From Saccharibacillus brassicae (GTDB lineage Bacteria; Bacillota; Bacilli; Paenibacillales; Paenibacillaceae), in contig NZ_CP041217.1 of NCBI RefSeq assembly GCF_006542275.1, positions 4,528,501 to 4,592,500 on the forward strand: a stretch of DNA of 64,000 nucleotides. Direction: 5' to 3'. The notes under the pieces were generated by a model. The model ran no database searches. It saw only the letters and a program-made list of their open reading frames with translations, and was not told where the DNA came from. Shown piece by piece: positions 49,151-56,804 of this stretch (position 1 is its first letter; each line of letters opens with the position of its first letter). Made by a program: the position numbers and the translations under genes.

Positions 49151-51364
49151 ATGAGCGAACAAAAACCGAAGCTGGTCGTGATCGGAAACGGGATGGCGGG
49201 CATCCGCTGCCTGGAAGAAATTCTGAAGCTGGCTCCCGACCGGTTCGAGATGACGGTGATCGGCGAAGAACGCCATCCCAACTACAACCGGATGATGCTC
49301 TCCAAAGTGCTTCAGGGCCATTCTTCGTTCGACGAAATCGTGCTGAATCCGTATGAATGGTACCGGGAACACGGCATTGCGCTGCATACGGGCGAACGGG
49401 CCGTACGGATTCGGACAGGCGCGCGCCGCGAAGTGGAGACGGCTTCGGGGCTGAGCCTGCCCTGGGACCGGCTCATTATCGCGACCGGTTCGTCCGCCTT
49501 CGTTCCGCCGATTCCCGGCGCGGACAAAAGCGGCGTTATCGCTTTTCGCAATCTGGAAGATTGTTCGGCCATGATCCGCGCTTCCGGCAGCGTGCGCCGG
49601 GCCGCGGTGATCGGGGGCGGCCTGCTGGGGCTGGAAGCGGCCCGCGGCCTGCTGAATCTCGGCATGGACACGCAGGTCGTGCACAATGCGCCGTTTCTGA
49701 TGAACCGGCAGCTCGACGAGACGGCGGCCAAGCTGCTGCGCAAAGAACTGGAAAGCCAGGGCATGCGGTTCCGGCTGAACACGACGACGACGGCCATTAC
49801 CGGCCTGAACCGGGTCAAAGGGCTGCGCTTCGCGGACGGAGGCCGCATGGAAACGGAACTGGTCGTGCTGGCGGTCGGAATCACGCCCAACACGGAGCTT
49901 GCGGCAGACAGCGGCATCGCGATCCGGCGCGGCATTGTCGTGGACGACAGCCTGCAGACGAATATGCCGGGCGTATACGCGGTCGGCGAATGTGCCGAAC
50001 ACCGGGGAATCGCCTACGGCCTGGTCGCTCCGCTGTACGAGCAGGCCAAAGTGCTGGCGAACCGGCTGTGCGGCGCTTCCGACGAGCCGTATGTCGGCTC
50101 GACGCTGCATACCCGGCTCAAAGTCGCCGGGGTCGACGTCTTCTCGGCGGGAGAGATCCGCGAAGACCAGGCGGAAGTCGCGCAGCGGACCGAAGACGGC
50201 CTGCGCGGCCTGTACCGCAAAGTGACGATGCAAGGCGGGCGCATCGTCGGCGCGATCCTGTACGGGGACACGGCGGAATCGACTTCGCTGCTGAAGCTGA
50301 TCGCGCGGCAGGCTTCGGTCGATACGCTCGTTTCCGGCGGAGAAGCCGGCACGAAAGCCGGCGGAGGGATGCAGGCGGCGGCCGCGGCGCTGCAAGGCGG
50401 CGAACAGGTCTGTGCCTGCAACGAAGTCAGCAAAGATTCGATCGTGCAGGCGGTGGTGTCCGGCGGCCTGAGTTCGGCCGATCAGGTCAAGCGGGCTACG
50501 GGCGCTTCCGGTTCCTGTGGAGGCTGCCGGCCGATGGTGGAAGCGCTCGTCGAATACGCGAAATCGGGCGCGGGCTTGGTGTTGGCCGGCGAAGCCGCCG
50601 CGGAAGCGCCGGACAGCGAAGAAGCGCTCTGCGGCTGCGTGCCGTTCGGCCGCGCCGGGCTCAAAGCTGCGGCGGAAGCGGTCCGGCCGGATTATGCGCC
50701 GGGCGGGCCGGGCTTCGCGCGCGGCGGTGTGCCCGGCCGGGGAGTGCACTTGATCCCGGAGCGGGAATGGGCGGGCGGCTGCGACATTTGCCGGCCGGCC
50801 GTGCTCTATTATTGGCAGGTCGGCAGCGGGAGCGGCGCCCGGGAAGACGAAGCGGGCGGTGCGCGGCGCTATTCTATGCGCGAAGCGGGTATCGAGGGGC
50901 GGGCGGAGCCGGCCGGGATGTTCGCGCCGGCTGATGCGGAGGCGGAAGCGGCGCGCCGGATCGGCGAGCACTTGGCCCGCAGCCTGCGGGCGGCGGCGCT
51001 GCCGGGGCCGGTCGACGCGGCGGTCTCGGCCGGTCCGGACGATCCGCGGGGCATCGCGGTTCGGGATATCGGGCTCGGGCGCTGCCCGGCCGGATGGGAA
51101 CTGTATGCCGGCGGGCATGCGGAGCATCCGGTCCGCGCCGGCGAATGGGTCGGAGTGGCCGGCAGCGAAGAAGAAGCCGCCCTGCTCGGGGAAGCGCTGC
51201 TGCAGCTGTACCGGGAACAAGCTTTTTACGGCGAGGCGCTGTGGGAATGGTTTGAACGGTTCGGGCTCAGATCCGTGCGGGAGATTCTGCTGGATCGCAC
51301 GCTTCGGGAAGAACTGGCCTGGCGGTTGGCGGAAGAAGCGAATGCGGAATCCGCTGCTTACTAA
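49151..51364 (+). CDS. nasB: Assimilatory nitrate reductase electron-transfer subunit
   Basis: A 737-residue flavoprotein, close in length to Bacillus NasB. It begins with an FAD/NAD(P)H-binding NirB-type oxidoreductase domain (GNGMAGIRCLEE near 12-24, GGGLLGLEAARGL, VYAVGECAEHRG), followed by a BFD-type [2Fe-2S] domain (CACNEVSKDSIV...GSCGGCRPMVEAL). A second cysteine set, LCGC and GCDICRPAV, fits another BFD-like cluster. The C-terminus (GIAVRDIGLGRCPAGWELYAGGHA) resembles the ferredoxin-like half of nitrite reductases. It passes NAD(P)H electrons to NasC. ATG 49151 follows a weak AGGACTGAGG site. Confidence 0.9.
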   Translation: MSEQKPKLVVIGNGMAGIRCLEEILKLAPDRFEMTVIGEERHPNYNRMMLSKVLQGHSSFDEIVLNPYEWYREHGIALHTGERAVRIRTGARREVETASGLSLPWDRLIIATGSSAFVPPIPGADKSGVIAFRNLEDCSAMIRASGSVRRAAVIGGGLLGLEAARGLLNLGMDTQVVHNAPFLMNRQLDETAAKLLRKELESQGMRFRLNTTTTAITGLNRVKGLRFADGGRMETELVVLAVGITPNTELAADSGIAIRRGIVVDDSLQTNMPGVYAVGECAEHRGIAYGLVAPLYEQAKVLANRLCGASDEPYVGSTLHTRLKVAGVDVFSAGEIREDQAEVAQRTEDGLRGLYRKVTMQGGRIVGAILYGDTAESTSLLKLIARQASVDTLVSGGEAGTKAGGGMQAAAAALQGGEQVCACNEVSKDSIVQAVVSGGLSSADQVKRATGASGSCGGCRPMVEALVEYAKSGAGLVLAGEAAAEAPDSEEALCGCVPFGRAGLKAAAEAVRPDYAPGGPGFARGGVPGRGVHLIPEREWAGGCDICRPAVLYYWQVGSGSGAREDEAGGARRYSMREAGIEGRAEPAGMFAPADAEAEAARRIGEHLARSLRAAALPGPVDAAVSAGPDDPRGIAVRDIGLGRCPAGWELYAGGHAEHPVRAGEWVGVAGSEEEAALLGEALLQLYREQAFYGEALWEWFERFGLRSVREILLDRTLREELAWRLAEEANAESAAY

Positions 51365-51407
51365 ATCGATTAAATCGATTAGATCGACCAGAGCGAACAG
51401 AACGACC

Positions 51408-51452
51408 GGATCGAATGGATCGAATGGATCGAATGGATCGAATGGATCGAAT
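51408..51452. repeat. Five tandem 9-bp repeats between nasB and nasC
   Basis: GGATCGAAT is repeated five times exactly, preceded and followed by related ATCGA/GATCG words across 51364-51480. It fills most of the 135-base gap inside the nasB-nasC operon. I see no promoter or terminator in the gap. Confidence 0.85.
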
Positions 51453-51499
51453 GGATCAACCAGATTGAATGGATCGGCCTATTGAAAAGGAGGCGGCTT

Positions 51500-53683
51500 A
51501 TGTTCAACGCATTCACCGAAACAGGGCCCGGCAGCGGAGCGACGGCTGCCTGGCAGACCCAATGTCCGTTTTGCAGCGTGCAGTGCAAGATCCGGCTCGA
51601 AGAAGGGCCGGCCGCGGTCGGCAGCGGCACGGCGCTGCGCGCGCGGGGAGACGACAATGCCGCTTCCGAAGGGCGCCTGTGCGTCAAAGGGCAGAACGCG
51701 CATCAGCATGCGGTCAGCCGGGAACGCCTCCGGTATCCGATGATCCGGCGCGAAGGACGGTTGGTGCGGGCTTCGTGGGCGGAAGCGATACGGGCGGCGG
51801 TGAAGCTGCTCGCGGCTTCGTCCGAAAGATACGGGCCGGACGCGGTCGGCGTATACGGCGGCGGCTCGCTGACGAACGAGACGGCTTATTTGCTCGGCAA
51901 GTTCGCCCGGCTTGCGCTGGGGACGAAATATATCGATTACAATGGCCGATTTTGCATGTCCGCCGCCGCTTCCGCCGGCAGCAAAACGTTCGGGCTTGAC
52001 CGCGGATTGACGTTTCGGCTGTCGGATATTCCGCAGGCGGACTGTATCATTCTGGCGGGAACGAATCTGGCGGAATGCCAGCCGACGCTTATGCCTTACT
52101 TCAACCGGGCCCGCGAGAACGGCGCTGCGATCATCGTCATCGATCCCCGCTCGACGGCTACCGCGGCCGCCGCCGATCTGCATCTGCCCGTACGGCCGGG
52201 CACGGATGCGGCGCTTGCGGCGGGCATGCTGAAAGTGCTGATCGAAGAAGGACTGATCGACGAAGCGTTTATCGCCGGCCGTACCCGGGGATTCGAAGAG
52301 CTGCAGGAGCGGACGCTCGGCCAGATGACGCTGGCTCAGACAGCGGCGGTCTGCGGGGTGGACGAAGCTTCGATCCGGCAGGCGGCGCTGCTGTACGGCC
52401 GGGCTTCGACCGGGATGATTCTGACGGCCCGGGGCGTCGAACAGCAGACGGACGGCCATCTGGCCGTGCGCGAATTTCTGAATCTGGTGTTGGCCACAGG
52501 CAAAATCGGGCGGCCCGGCTGCGGGTACGGCGCCGTGACCGGGCAGGGCAACGGGCAGGGCGGCCGCGAGCACGGGCAAAAAGCGGACCAGCTGCCGGGC
52601 TACCGCTCTATCGCGAATGCCGAAGACCGGGCTTATATCGCTTCGGTCTGGGGCGTCGAACCCGAACAGATACCGGGAGCCGGCGTGTCCGCTTACGAAA
52701 TGATGGAGAAGATTCACCGGAAAGAGATCCGGACGCTGTTCGTGATGGGCTCGAATCCCGTCATGTCCAATCCGAACGTCGCTCTCGTCGAAGAAGGTCT
52801 GGCGAAGCTGGACGGGCTGATCGTGGCGGATCTGTTCTTGTCCGAGACGGCGCTGCTGGCCGATATCGTACTGCCGGTAACTTCTTATCTGGAAAACGCG
52901 GGCACGCTGACGAATCTGGAAGGCCGGGTGCTGCTGCGCGAAGCGGTGCGTCCGGCAGTCGGCGAGGCGCGCGACGATTGGGATATCCTGTGCGAAGTTG
53001 CGCACGGGCTCGGACAGGGGGAAAGGTTCCGTTTCCCGTCTGCCGAAGCGATCTTCGACGAGCTGCGGCGGGCCAGCCGCGGCGGACTGGCCGATTATTC
53101 CGGCATCACGTACGAGCGGCTGCGCCGGGAAGAAGGCGTCTACTGGCCGTGCAGCGAAGAGGAGAGCAGCAGCGGACTGATGTTCGAACAGGACTTCGCC
53201 CATGCGGACGGCCGGGCCGTCTTCTCCGCACCGCCGCAGACGGCATCGGCACCGTCCAAGTCCGTCTCGCCCGACTACCCGCTTATTTTGACCAACGGGC
53301 GGGTACTGCCCCATTACCTGACGGGCGTGCAGACCCACCGCAGCCCCGTGCTCGAAGCGCGGGAAGCGGCCGCTTTTCTGGAGCTGCACCCGTCGGCCGC
53401 GAAAAGGCTCGGCGTGCGCGACGGCGAATGGGTGCGGATCGAATCCGAAGCCGGCGAATTTTACGCGCGCAGCCGCCTGACGCCCAAGATTCGGGCCGAT
53501 ACGGTATTCGCTCCGATGCACTGGGGCGGCGTGCAGAACGTCAACCGGGCCACTCTGCCGGAGCTCGATCCGCACTGCAAAATGCCCGGATTCAAAACGA
53601 CGCCGGTCCGCGTCTCTTCCTGCGCCGCCCCGGGCGAAGCTTCCCGGCCGCATGCAGCCTCCGTACGCGCCCCGCAAGGTTGA
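51500..53683 (+). CDS. nasC: Assimilatory nitrate reductase catalytic subunit
   Basis: A 727-residue molybdopterin oxidoreductase. The N-terminal [4Fe-4S] site CPFCSVQC...GRLCVKG is intact (about residues 20-65). Molybdopterin-binding blocks follow: GGGSLTNETAYLLGKFARLALGT, NGRFCMSAAA, GTNLAECQP, VIDPRSTATA, VMGSNPVMSNPN, and the C-terminal domain NGRVLPHYLTGVQTHRSP...GVRDGEWVRIESEAGEFYARSRLT...MHWGG. It reduces nitrate to nitrite in the cytoplasm. ATG 51500 with AAAGGAGG is preferred to an in-frame ATG at 51482. No nitrite reductase gene is in the window. Confidence 0.93.
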   Translation: MFNAFTETGPGSGATAAWQTQCPFCSVQCKIRLEEGPAAVGSGTALRARGDDNAASEGRLCVKGQNAHQHAVSRERLRYPMIRREGRLVRASWAEAIRAAVKLLAASSERYGPDAVGVYGGGSLTNETAYLLGKFARLALGTKYIDYNGRFCMSAAASAGSKTFGLDRGLTFRLSDIPQADCIILAGTNLAECQPTLMPYFNRARENGAAIIVIDPRSTATAAAADLHLPVRPGTDAALAAGMLKVLIEEGLIDEAFIAGRTRGFEELQERTLGQMTLAQTAAVCGVDEASIRQAALLYGRASTGMILTARGVEQQTDGHLAVREFLNLVLATGKIGRPGCGYGAVTGQGNGQGGREHGQKADQLPGYRSIANAEDRAYIASVWGVEPEQIPGAGVSAYEMMEKIHRKEIRTLFVMGSNPVMSNPNVALVEEGLAKLDGLIVADLFLSETALLADIVLPVTSYLENAGTLTNLEGRVLLREAVRPAVGEARDDWDILCEVAHGLGQGERFRFPSAEAIFDELRRASRGGLADYSGITYERLRREEGVYWPCSEEESSSGLMFEQDFAHADGRAVFSAPPQTASAPSKSVSPDYPLILTNGRVLPHYLTGVQTHRSPVLEAREAAAFLELHPSAAKRLGVRDGEWVRIESEAGEFYARSRLTPKIRADTVFAPMHWGGVQNVNRATLPELDPHCKMPGFKTTPVRVSSCAAPGEASRPHAASVRAPQG

Positions 53684-53758
53684 ACGATCGAAGTCGAACG
53701 GCAGGTGGCGAACGGCAAGCGGAGGGCAAAAAGCGGAGAACAAAAACTGGAGAACAAA

Positions 53759-53800
53759 AAGCGACGCCGTCCTGCGCAATCGGCAGGAACGGCGTCGCTT
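53759..53800 (-). terminator. Terminator of the ThrE-type exporter genes
   Basis: AAGCGACGCCGTCCTGC pairs with GCAGGAACGGCGTCGCTT (one bulged base). The T-tract lies on the minus-strand side, so it mainly serves the yjjP/yjjB-like genes; it may also stop nasC transcripts. Confidence 0.7.
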
Positions 53801-53803
53801 GGT

Positions 53804-53880
53804 CTTGACTGGGTCTTGACTTGATCTTGACTTGATCTTGACTTGATCTTGACTTGATTATGATTTGATCAGGACTTGAT
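53804..53880. repeat. Seven tandem 11-bp repeats
   Basis: CTTGACTTGAT occurs four times exactly (53815-53858), flanked by diverged copies from 53804 to 53880, so the last ones overlap the final codons of the minus-strand exporter gene. The 11-bp period places every copy on the same helix face. Confidence 0.85.
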
Positions 53881-54300
53881 CGCGTCCCGGCGGCGCAGCA
53901 TCTGGTTCAACACTTCCGACAGCACGAGTCCCGCCGCGATTGCGCCCGCGATCATCAGCGTCTGCGCGCCGATCTGGAGCGCTTCGTCGTACCGGTTCTC
54001 CACGAAGCGCCGCATGGCGTTGTAGGCCATGCCGCCGGGGACGAGCGGAATGACGCCCGCGACGCTGAAGATGATGACCGGCGTGCGGTAGATTTTGGCG
54101 AACAGCTGGCACAGGATGCCGACGAGCAGCGAAGCGGCCAGCGTCGCCGGCGCTTCGCCGATCTCGCCGCGGATGCAGACGTACAGCACCCAGCCGAGCA
54201 TGCCGACCAGGCCGCAGTGAAACAGCGATTTTTTCGGGGCGTTGAACAAGATCACGAACGCGGCCGCGGCGAAAAAGCTGGTCAGGAAATGAGCCCACAT
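53869..54300 (-). CDS. Threonine/serine exporter subunit, YjjB/ThrE_2 type
   Basis: A 143-residue membrane protein with four or five hydrophobic segments. Typical blocks: FLTSFFAAAAFVILFNAPKK, GEIGEAPATLAASLLVGILCQLFAKIYRTPVIIFSVAGVIPLVPGG (the conserved PLVPGG) and ALQIGAQTLMIAGAIAAGLVLSEVL. Works with the YjjP-type protein encoded 18 bases upstream to export amino acids or dicarboxylates. Start ATG 54300 or TTG 54303 after TAGGAGG; ATG is chosen. Confidence 0.9.
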   Translation of the reverse strand: MWAHFLTSFFAAAAFVILFNAPKKSLFHCGLVGMLGWVLYVCIRGEIGEAPATLAASLLVGILCQLFAKIYRTPVIIFSVAGVIPLVPGGMAYNAMRRFVENRYDEALQIGAQTLMIAGAIAAGLVLSEVLNQMLRRRDAIKS

Positions 54301-54318
54301 CAACGTTGTCCTCCTACT

Positions 54319-55074
54319 CTAATGGAAAAAGATAAGCGCGACGGCGATGCCCGCCCCGATCGCGAACGCGGTCAGGCACGCATCGGCGCCTTTGGATATG
54401 CCGGAGACGAGATGGCCGGCCATCAGGTCGCGAATCGCGTTCGTGATCAGCAGGCCCGGTACGAGCGGCATGACGGAGCCGACGGCGATCCGGTCGAATT
54501 CGCGGCCGAAGCCGGCCCAGATAAACAGCAGGGCGAGCAGGCCGACGAGCAGCGCAGCCGAGAATTCGGCGAAAAATTTGACCTGCACGATGCGGTGCAG
54601 CCAGACGGAAGCGGCGAAGCCGGCGCCGCCCGCGATAAAGGCGGCCGGAAAGTCCGGCCAGCTGCCGCCGAACATGATCTGGAAGCAGCCGCTCGTCAGG
54701 GCGGCGGCCAGAATCTGGACGGTCAGCGTATAGTTCGGGGCGGCCGCTTCCGCTTGCAGCAGCAGCGCTTTCGCTTCGGGAGCGGCAAGTTCGCCCGACG
54801 CGATCCGGCGCGAAACGGCGTTGACTGCGGCGATTTTGTGCAAATCGGTCGTCCGTTCCTCGATCCGGATCAGCTTGGCCGGCTGTTCGCCGCTGGTCGA
54901 GAAGATCAGCACGGTGGGCGTCACATAGCTATGGCTTTCGGTCAGTCCGAAAGCGGTCGCGATCCGCACCATCGTGTCTTCGACCCGGTACGTCTCCGCG
55001 CCGCTTTGCAGCATGATTTTGCCGGCCAGCAGGCACAGCTCGATCGTTTCGTATATGGATGTTTTTTGGCTCAA
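54319..55074 (-). CDS. Threonine/serine exporter subunit, YjjP/ThrE type
   Basis: A 251-residue protein starting at TTG 55074 (GAAGGAG upstream). The N-terminal soluble part has the family's GKIMLQSGAETYRVEDTMVRIATAFGL and TPTVLIFS; the C-terminal half has five hydrophobic segments with VGSVMPLVPGLLITNAIRDLMAGHLVSGISKGADACLTAF, where PLVPG is the conserved re-entrant motif. In the single-chain ThrE these two parts are fused with the YjjB part. The operon is yjjP-like then yjjB-like. Confidence 0.92.
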   Translation of the reverse strand: MSQKTSIYETIELCLLAGKIMLQSGAETYRVEDTMVRIATAFGLTESHSYVTPTVLIFSTSGEQPAKLIRIEERTTDLHKIAAVNAVSRRIASGELAAPEAKALLLQAEAAAPNYTLTVQILAAALTSGCFQIMFGGSWPDFPAAFIAGGAGFAASVWLHRIVQVKFFAEFSAALLVGLLALLFIWAGFGREFDRIAVGSVMPLVPGLLITNAIRDLMAGHLVSGISKGADACLTAFAIGAGIAVALIFFH

Positions 55075-55221
55075 CGGAATCCTTCTCCTTCGTTAAGTCG
55101 TTCATTAAAGCGTTCGATGATAGAGGCAGGCACGCGTTCGTGCGTTGATCTATTCATGGCAACTCATTGTAACATAATTGAAATCTGTTTTTCAGCTTGT
55201 CTTAAGCTTTGTTGGGTAAAC

Positions 55222-55295
55222 TATAACTACAACCCCCCCCTTGCTATATATATGTTGGACCGCAGGCGCCACACGGCGCGGCGGTCCCTTTTTTT
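55222..55295 (+). ncRNA. Candidate short transcript or attenuated leader before the exporter gene at 55497
   Basis: A TATAAC -10-like element (55222-55227; TTGTCT at 55197 as a poor -35) is followed by a C8 tract and a hairpin: GGACCGC/GCGGTCC with inner GCGCC/GGCGC and T7 (55257-55295). No plus-strand gene lies upstream for 1.5 kb, so the terminator needs its own transcript. The rest of the 55075-55496 gap shows nothing coding. Confidence 0.35.
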
Positions 55296-55496
55296 GCGTC
55301 CGCACTTTGCGCGAACGGGGCCCGGGCGTTATACTAAGGAATCGGGCCTTGCCCCTCCATCATGGATCATTTTGCTCCCAAAGCGGGTAATAGGGGGCAT
55401 GCACGCAACGAAAGAGCGGTCGGACCTATCGGAACGAACAAGCCGGGTGTTTCGGCTGTCGCAGGTTCGACGCGGACGAACAAAGGAGGAATAGGC

Positions 55497-56567
55497 GTGA
55501 ATTTCGGCGCACGCATGCTCAAAACGGGGATCGCGGTCACCCTGGCGCTGTATCTGACGATGCTGCTCAATCTGACGCCGCCCGTCATCGCCGCCATCGC
55601 GGCCATTTTTGCCATGCAGCCCACGATCTACAAATCGTGGACGTATTTTCTGGATCAGCTGCTCACCAACACGCTGGGTGCGGCTATCGCCGTTACGGCG
55701 GGTCGGCTGCTGTCCAGCGAACCGATCGCGGTCGGGCTGACCTGCATCGTCGTCATCATGATCTGCCTCAAAATCAAGCGCGCCGATACGATCGGGCTGA
55801 CGCTCGTGACGGTTATTGCCGTGATGGAAGCTTCCGGACAGTGGGATTTTGCGCTCAACCGGTTCCTGATCAGCGTCATCGGCATTTTTGCCGCGTTTAT
55901 CGTCAACGTGCTTGTTCTGCCGCCGAAACCGCGCGAGCAGTTTATCGGGCAGATCCAGTCGACGTTCACGCAGCTGTCGCTGCTTATGCGCACCGCCGTA
56001 TCGGACGAGATCAAGGAGAGCGTGTTCCGCGACGAACAGAAAGCGCTCGAAGGATCGATCCAGTCGCTGACGGAAAAGTATAATCTGCTCGAAGAAGACC
56101 AGCATAAGCGCAAACGTCCGTCCTACACCGAGAGCCGGCATCTGGTCGTGTACAAGCAGATGCTGCGGACGCTGAGCAAAGGCAGCGAAGTCGTGCAGGC
56201 GGTCGAAGAGCACTATTTTCCGACGGCGCGCACGTTCCGGCTCGACCAACTGTTCGACCAACAGCTGGAATCGATGATCAAATACCATGAACACGTGCTG
56301 CTGAAATTCGAAGGCAAGCTGAAGCCGGACGACCAGCCGTGGCTCAACCTTGAAGAAGAGAACGAACAGTTTGCCGCCGCGATGAAAGACTATTTGCAGC
56401 AGCAGGAAGGCAGCACGCTGCGCCTGACGATCGTCGCGGCGGAGATCCATGCCTACGGCTACCAGTTGGAGCGGCTGAATCGCCTCGTGGAGCATTACGG
56501 CGACAGCGGGCGCAGCGGGAAGAAACCGCTGCTGCACCGGCTGAATCCCAAAAACTGGCGCGGTTGA
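55497..56567 (+). CDS. Aromatic acid exporter family protein (FUSC/ArAE-like)
   Basis: A 356-residue protein starting at GTG 55497 (AAAGGAGG upstream); longer in-frame starts lack ribosome sites. The N-terminal half has about six hydrophobic segments: MLKTGIAVTLALYLTMLLNLTPPVIAAIAAIFAMQPTIYKSW is the family hallmark. The C-terminal half is a soluble helical domain rich in E, Q and K (FRDEQKALEGSIQSLTEKYNLLEEDQHKRK). Related proteins export hydroxylated aromatic acids. It is preceded by a possible attenuator and followed by a terminator. Confidence 0.9.
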   Translation: MNFGARMLKTGIAVTLALYLTMLLNLTPPVIAAIAAIFAMQPTIYKSWTYFLDQLLTNTLGAAIAVTAGRLLSSEPIAVGLTCIVVIMICLKIKRADTIGLTLVTVIAVMEASGQWDFALNRFLISVIGIFAAFIVNVLVLPPKPREQFIGQIQSTFTQLSLLMRTAVSDEIKESVFRDEQKALEGSIQSLTEKYNLLEEDQHKRKRPSYTESRHLVVYKQMLRTLSKGSEVVQAVEEHYFPTARTFRLDQLFDQQLESMIKYHEHVLLKFEGKLKPDDQPWLNLEEENEQFAAAMKDYLQQQEGSTLRLTIVAAEIHAYGYQLERLNRLVEHYGDSGRSGKKPLLHRLNPKNWRG

Positions 56568-56664
56568 ATGAGCCGGCCGGCGGCTTCGCTTCGTTCAAAT
56601 CCGTTTATGGAAAAAAGCCCGGGGTAATAGTAATAGGAGTAGTTGCGTTCATCCGAATTACACA

Positions 56665-56703
56665 GGGAAGGAAGTCCGGATGTCCGGCGCTCCTTCCCTT
56701 TTT
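56665..56703 (+). terminator. Terminator before helD
   Basis: GGGAAGGA (56665-56672) pairs with TCCTTCCC (56691-56698), with an inner TCCGGA/TCCGGC stem and T5 following. Confidence 0.7.
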
Positions 56704-56804
56704 CTGTCGCTTGAGATTTTTAGGGAATACGCCGACCGGCAAAATCGGGTAAAATGGTCATACAATAAATAGGGGAAGACCAATAGGCAAAAGGGGATGG
56801 ACAT

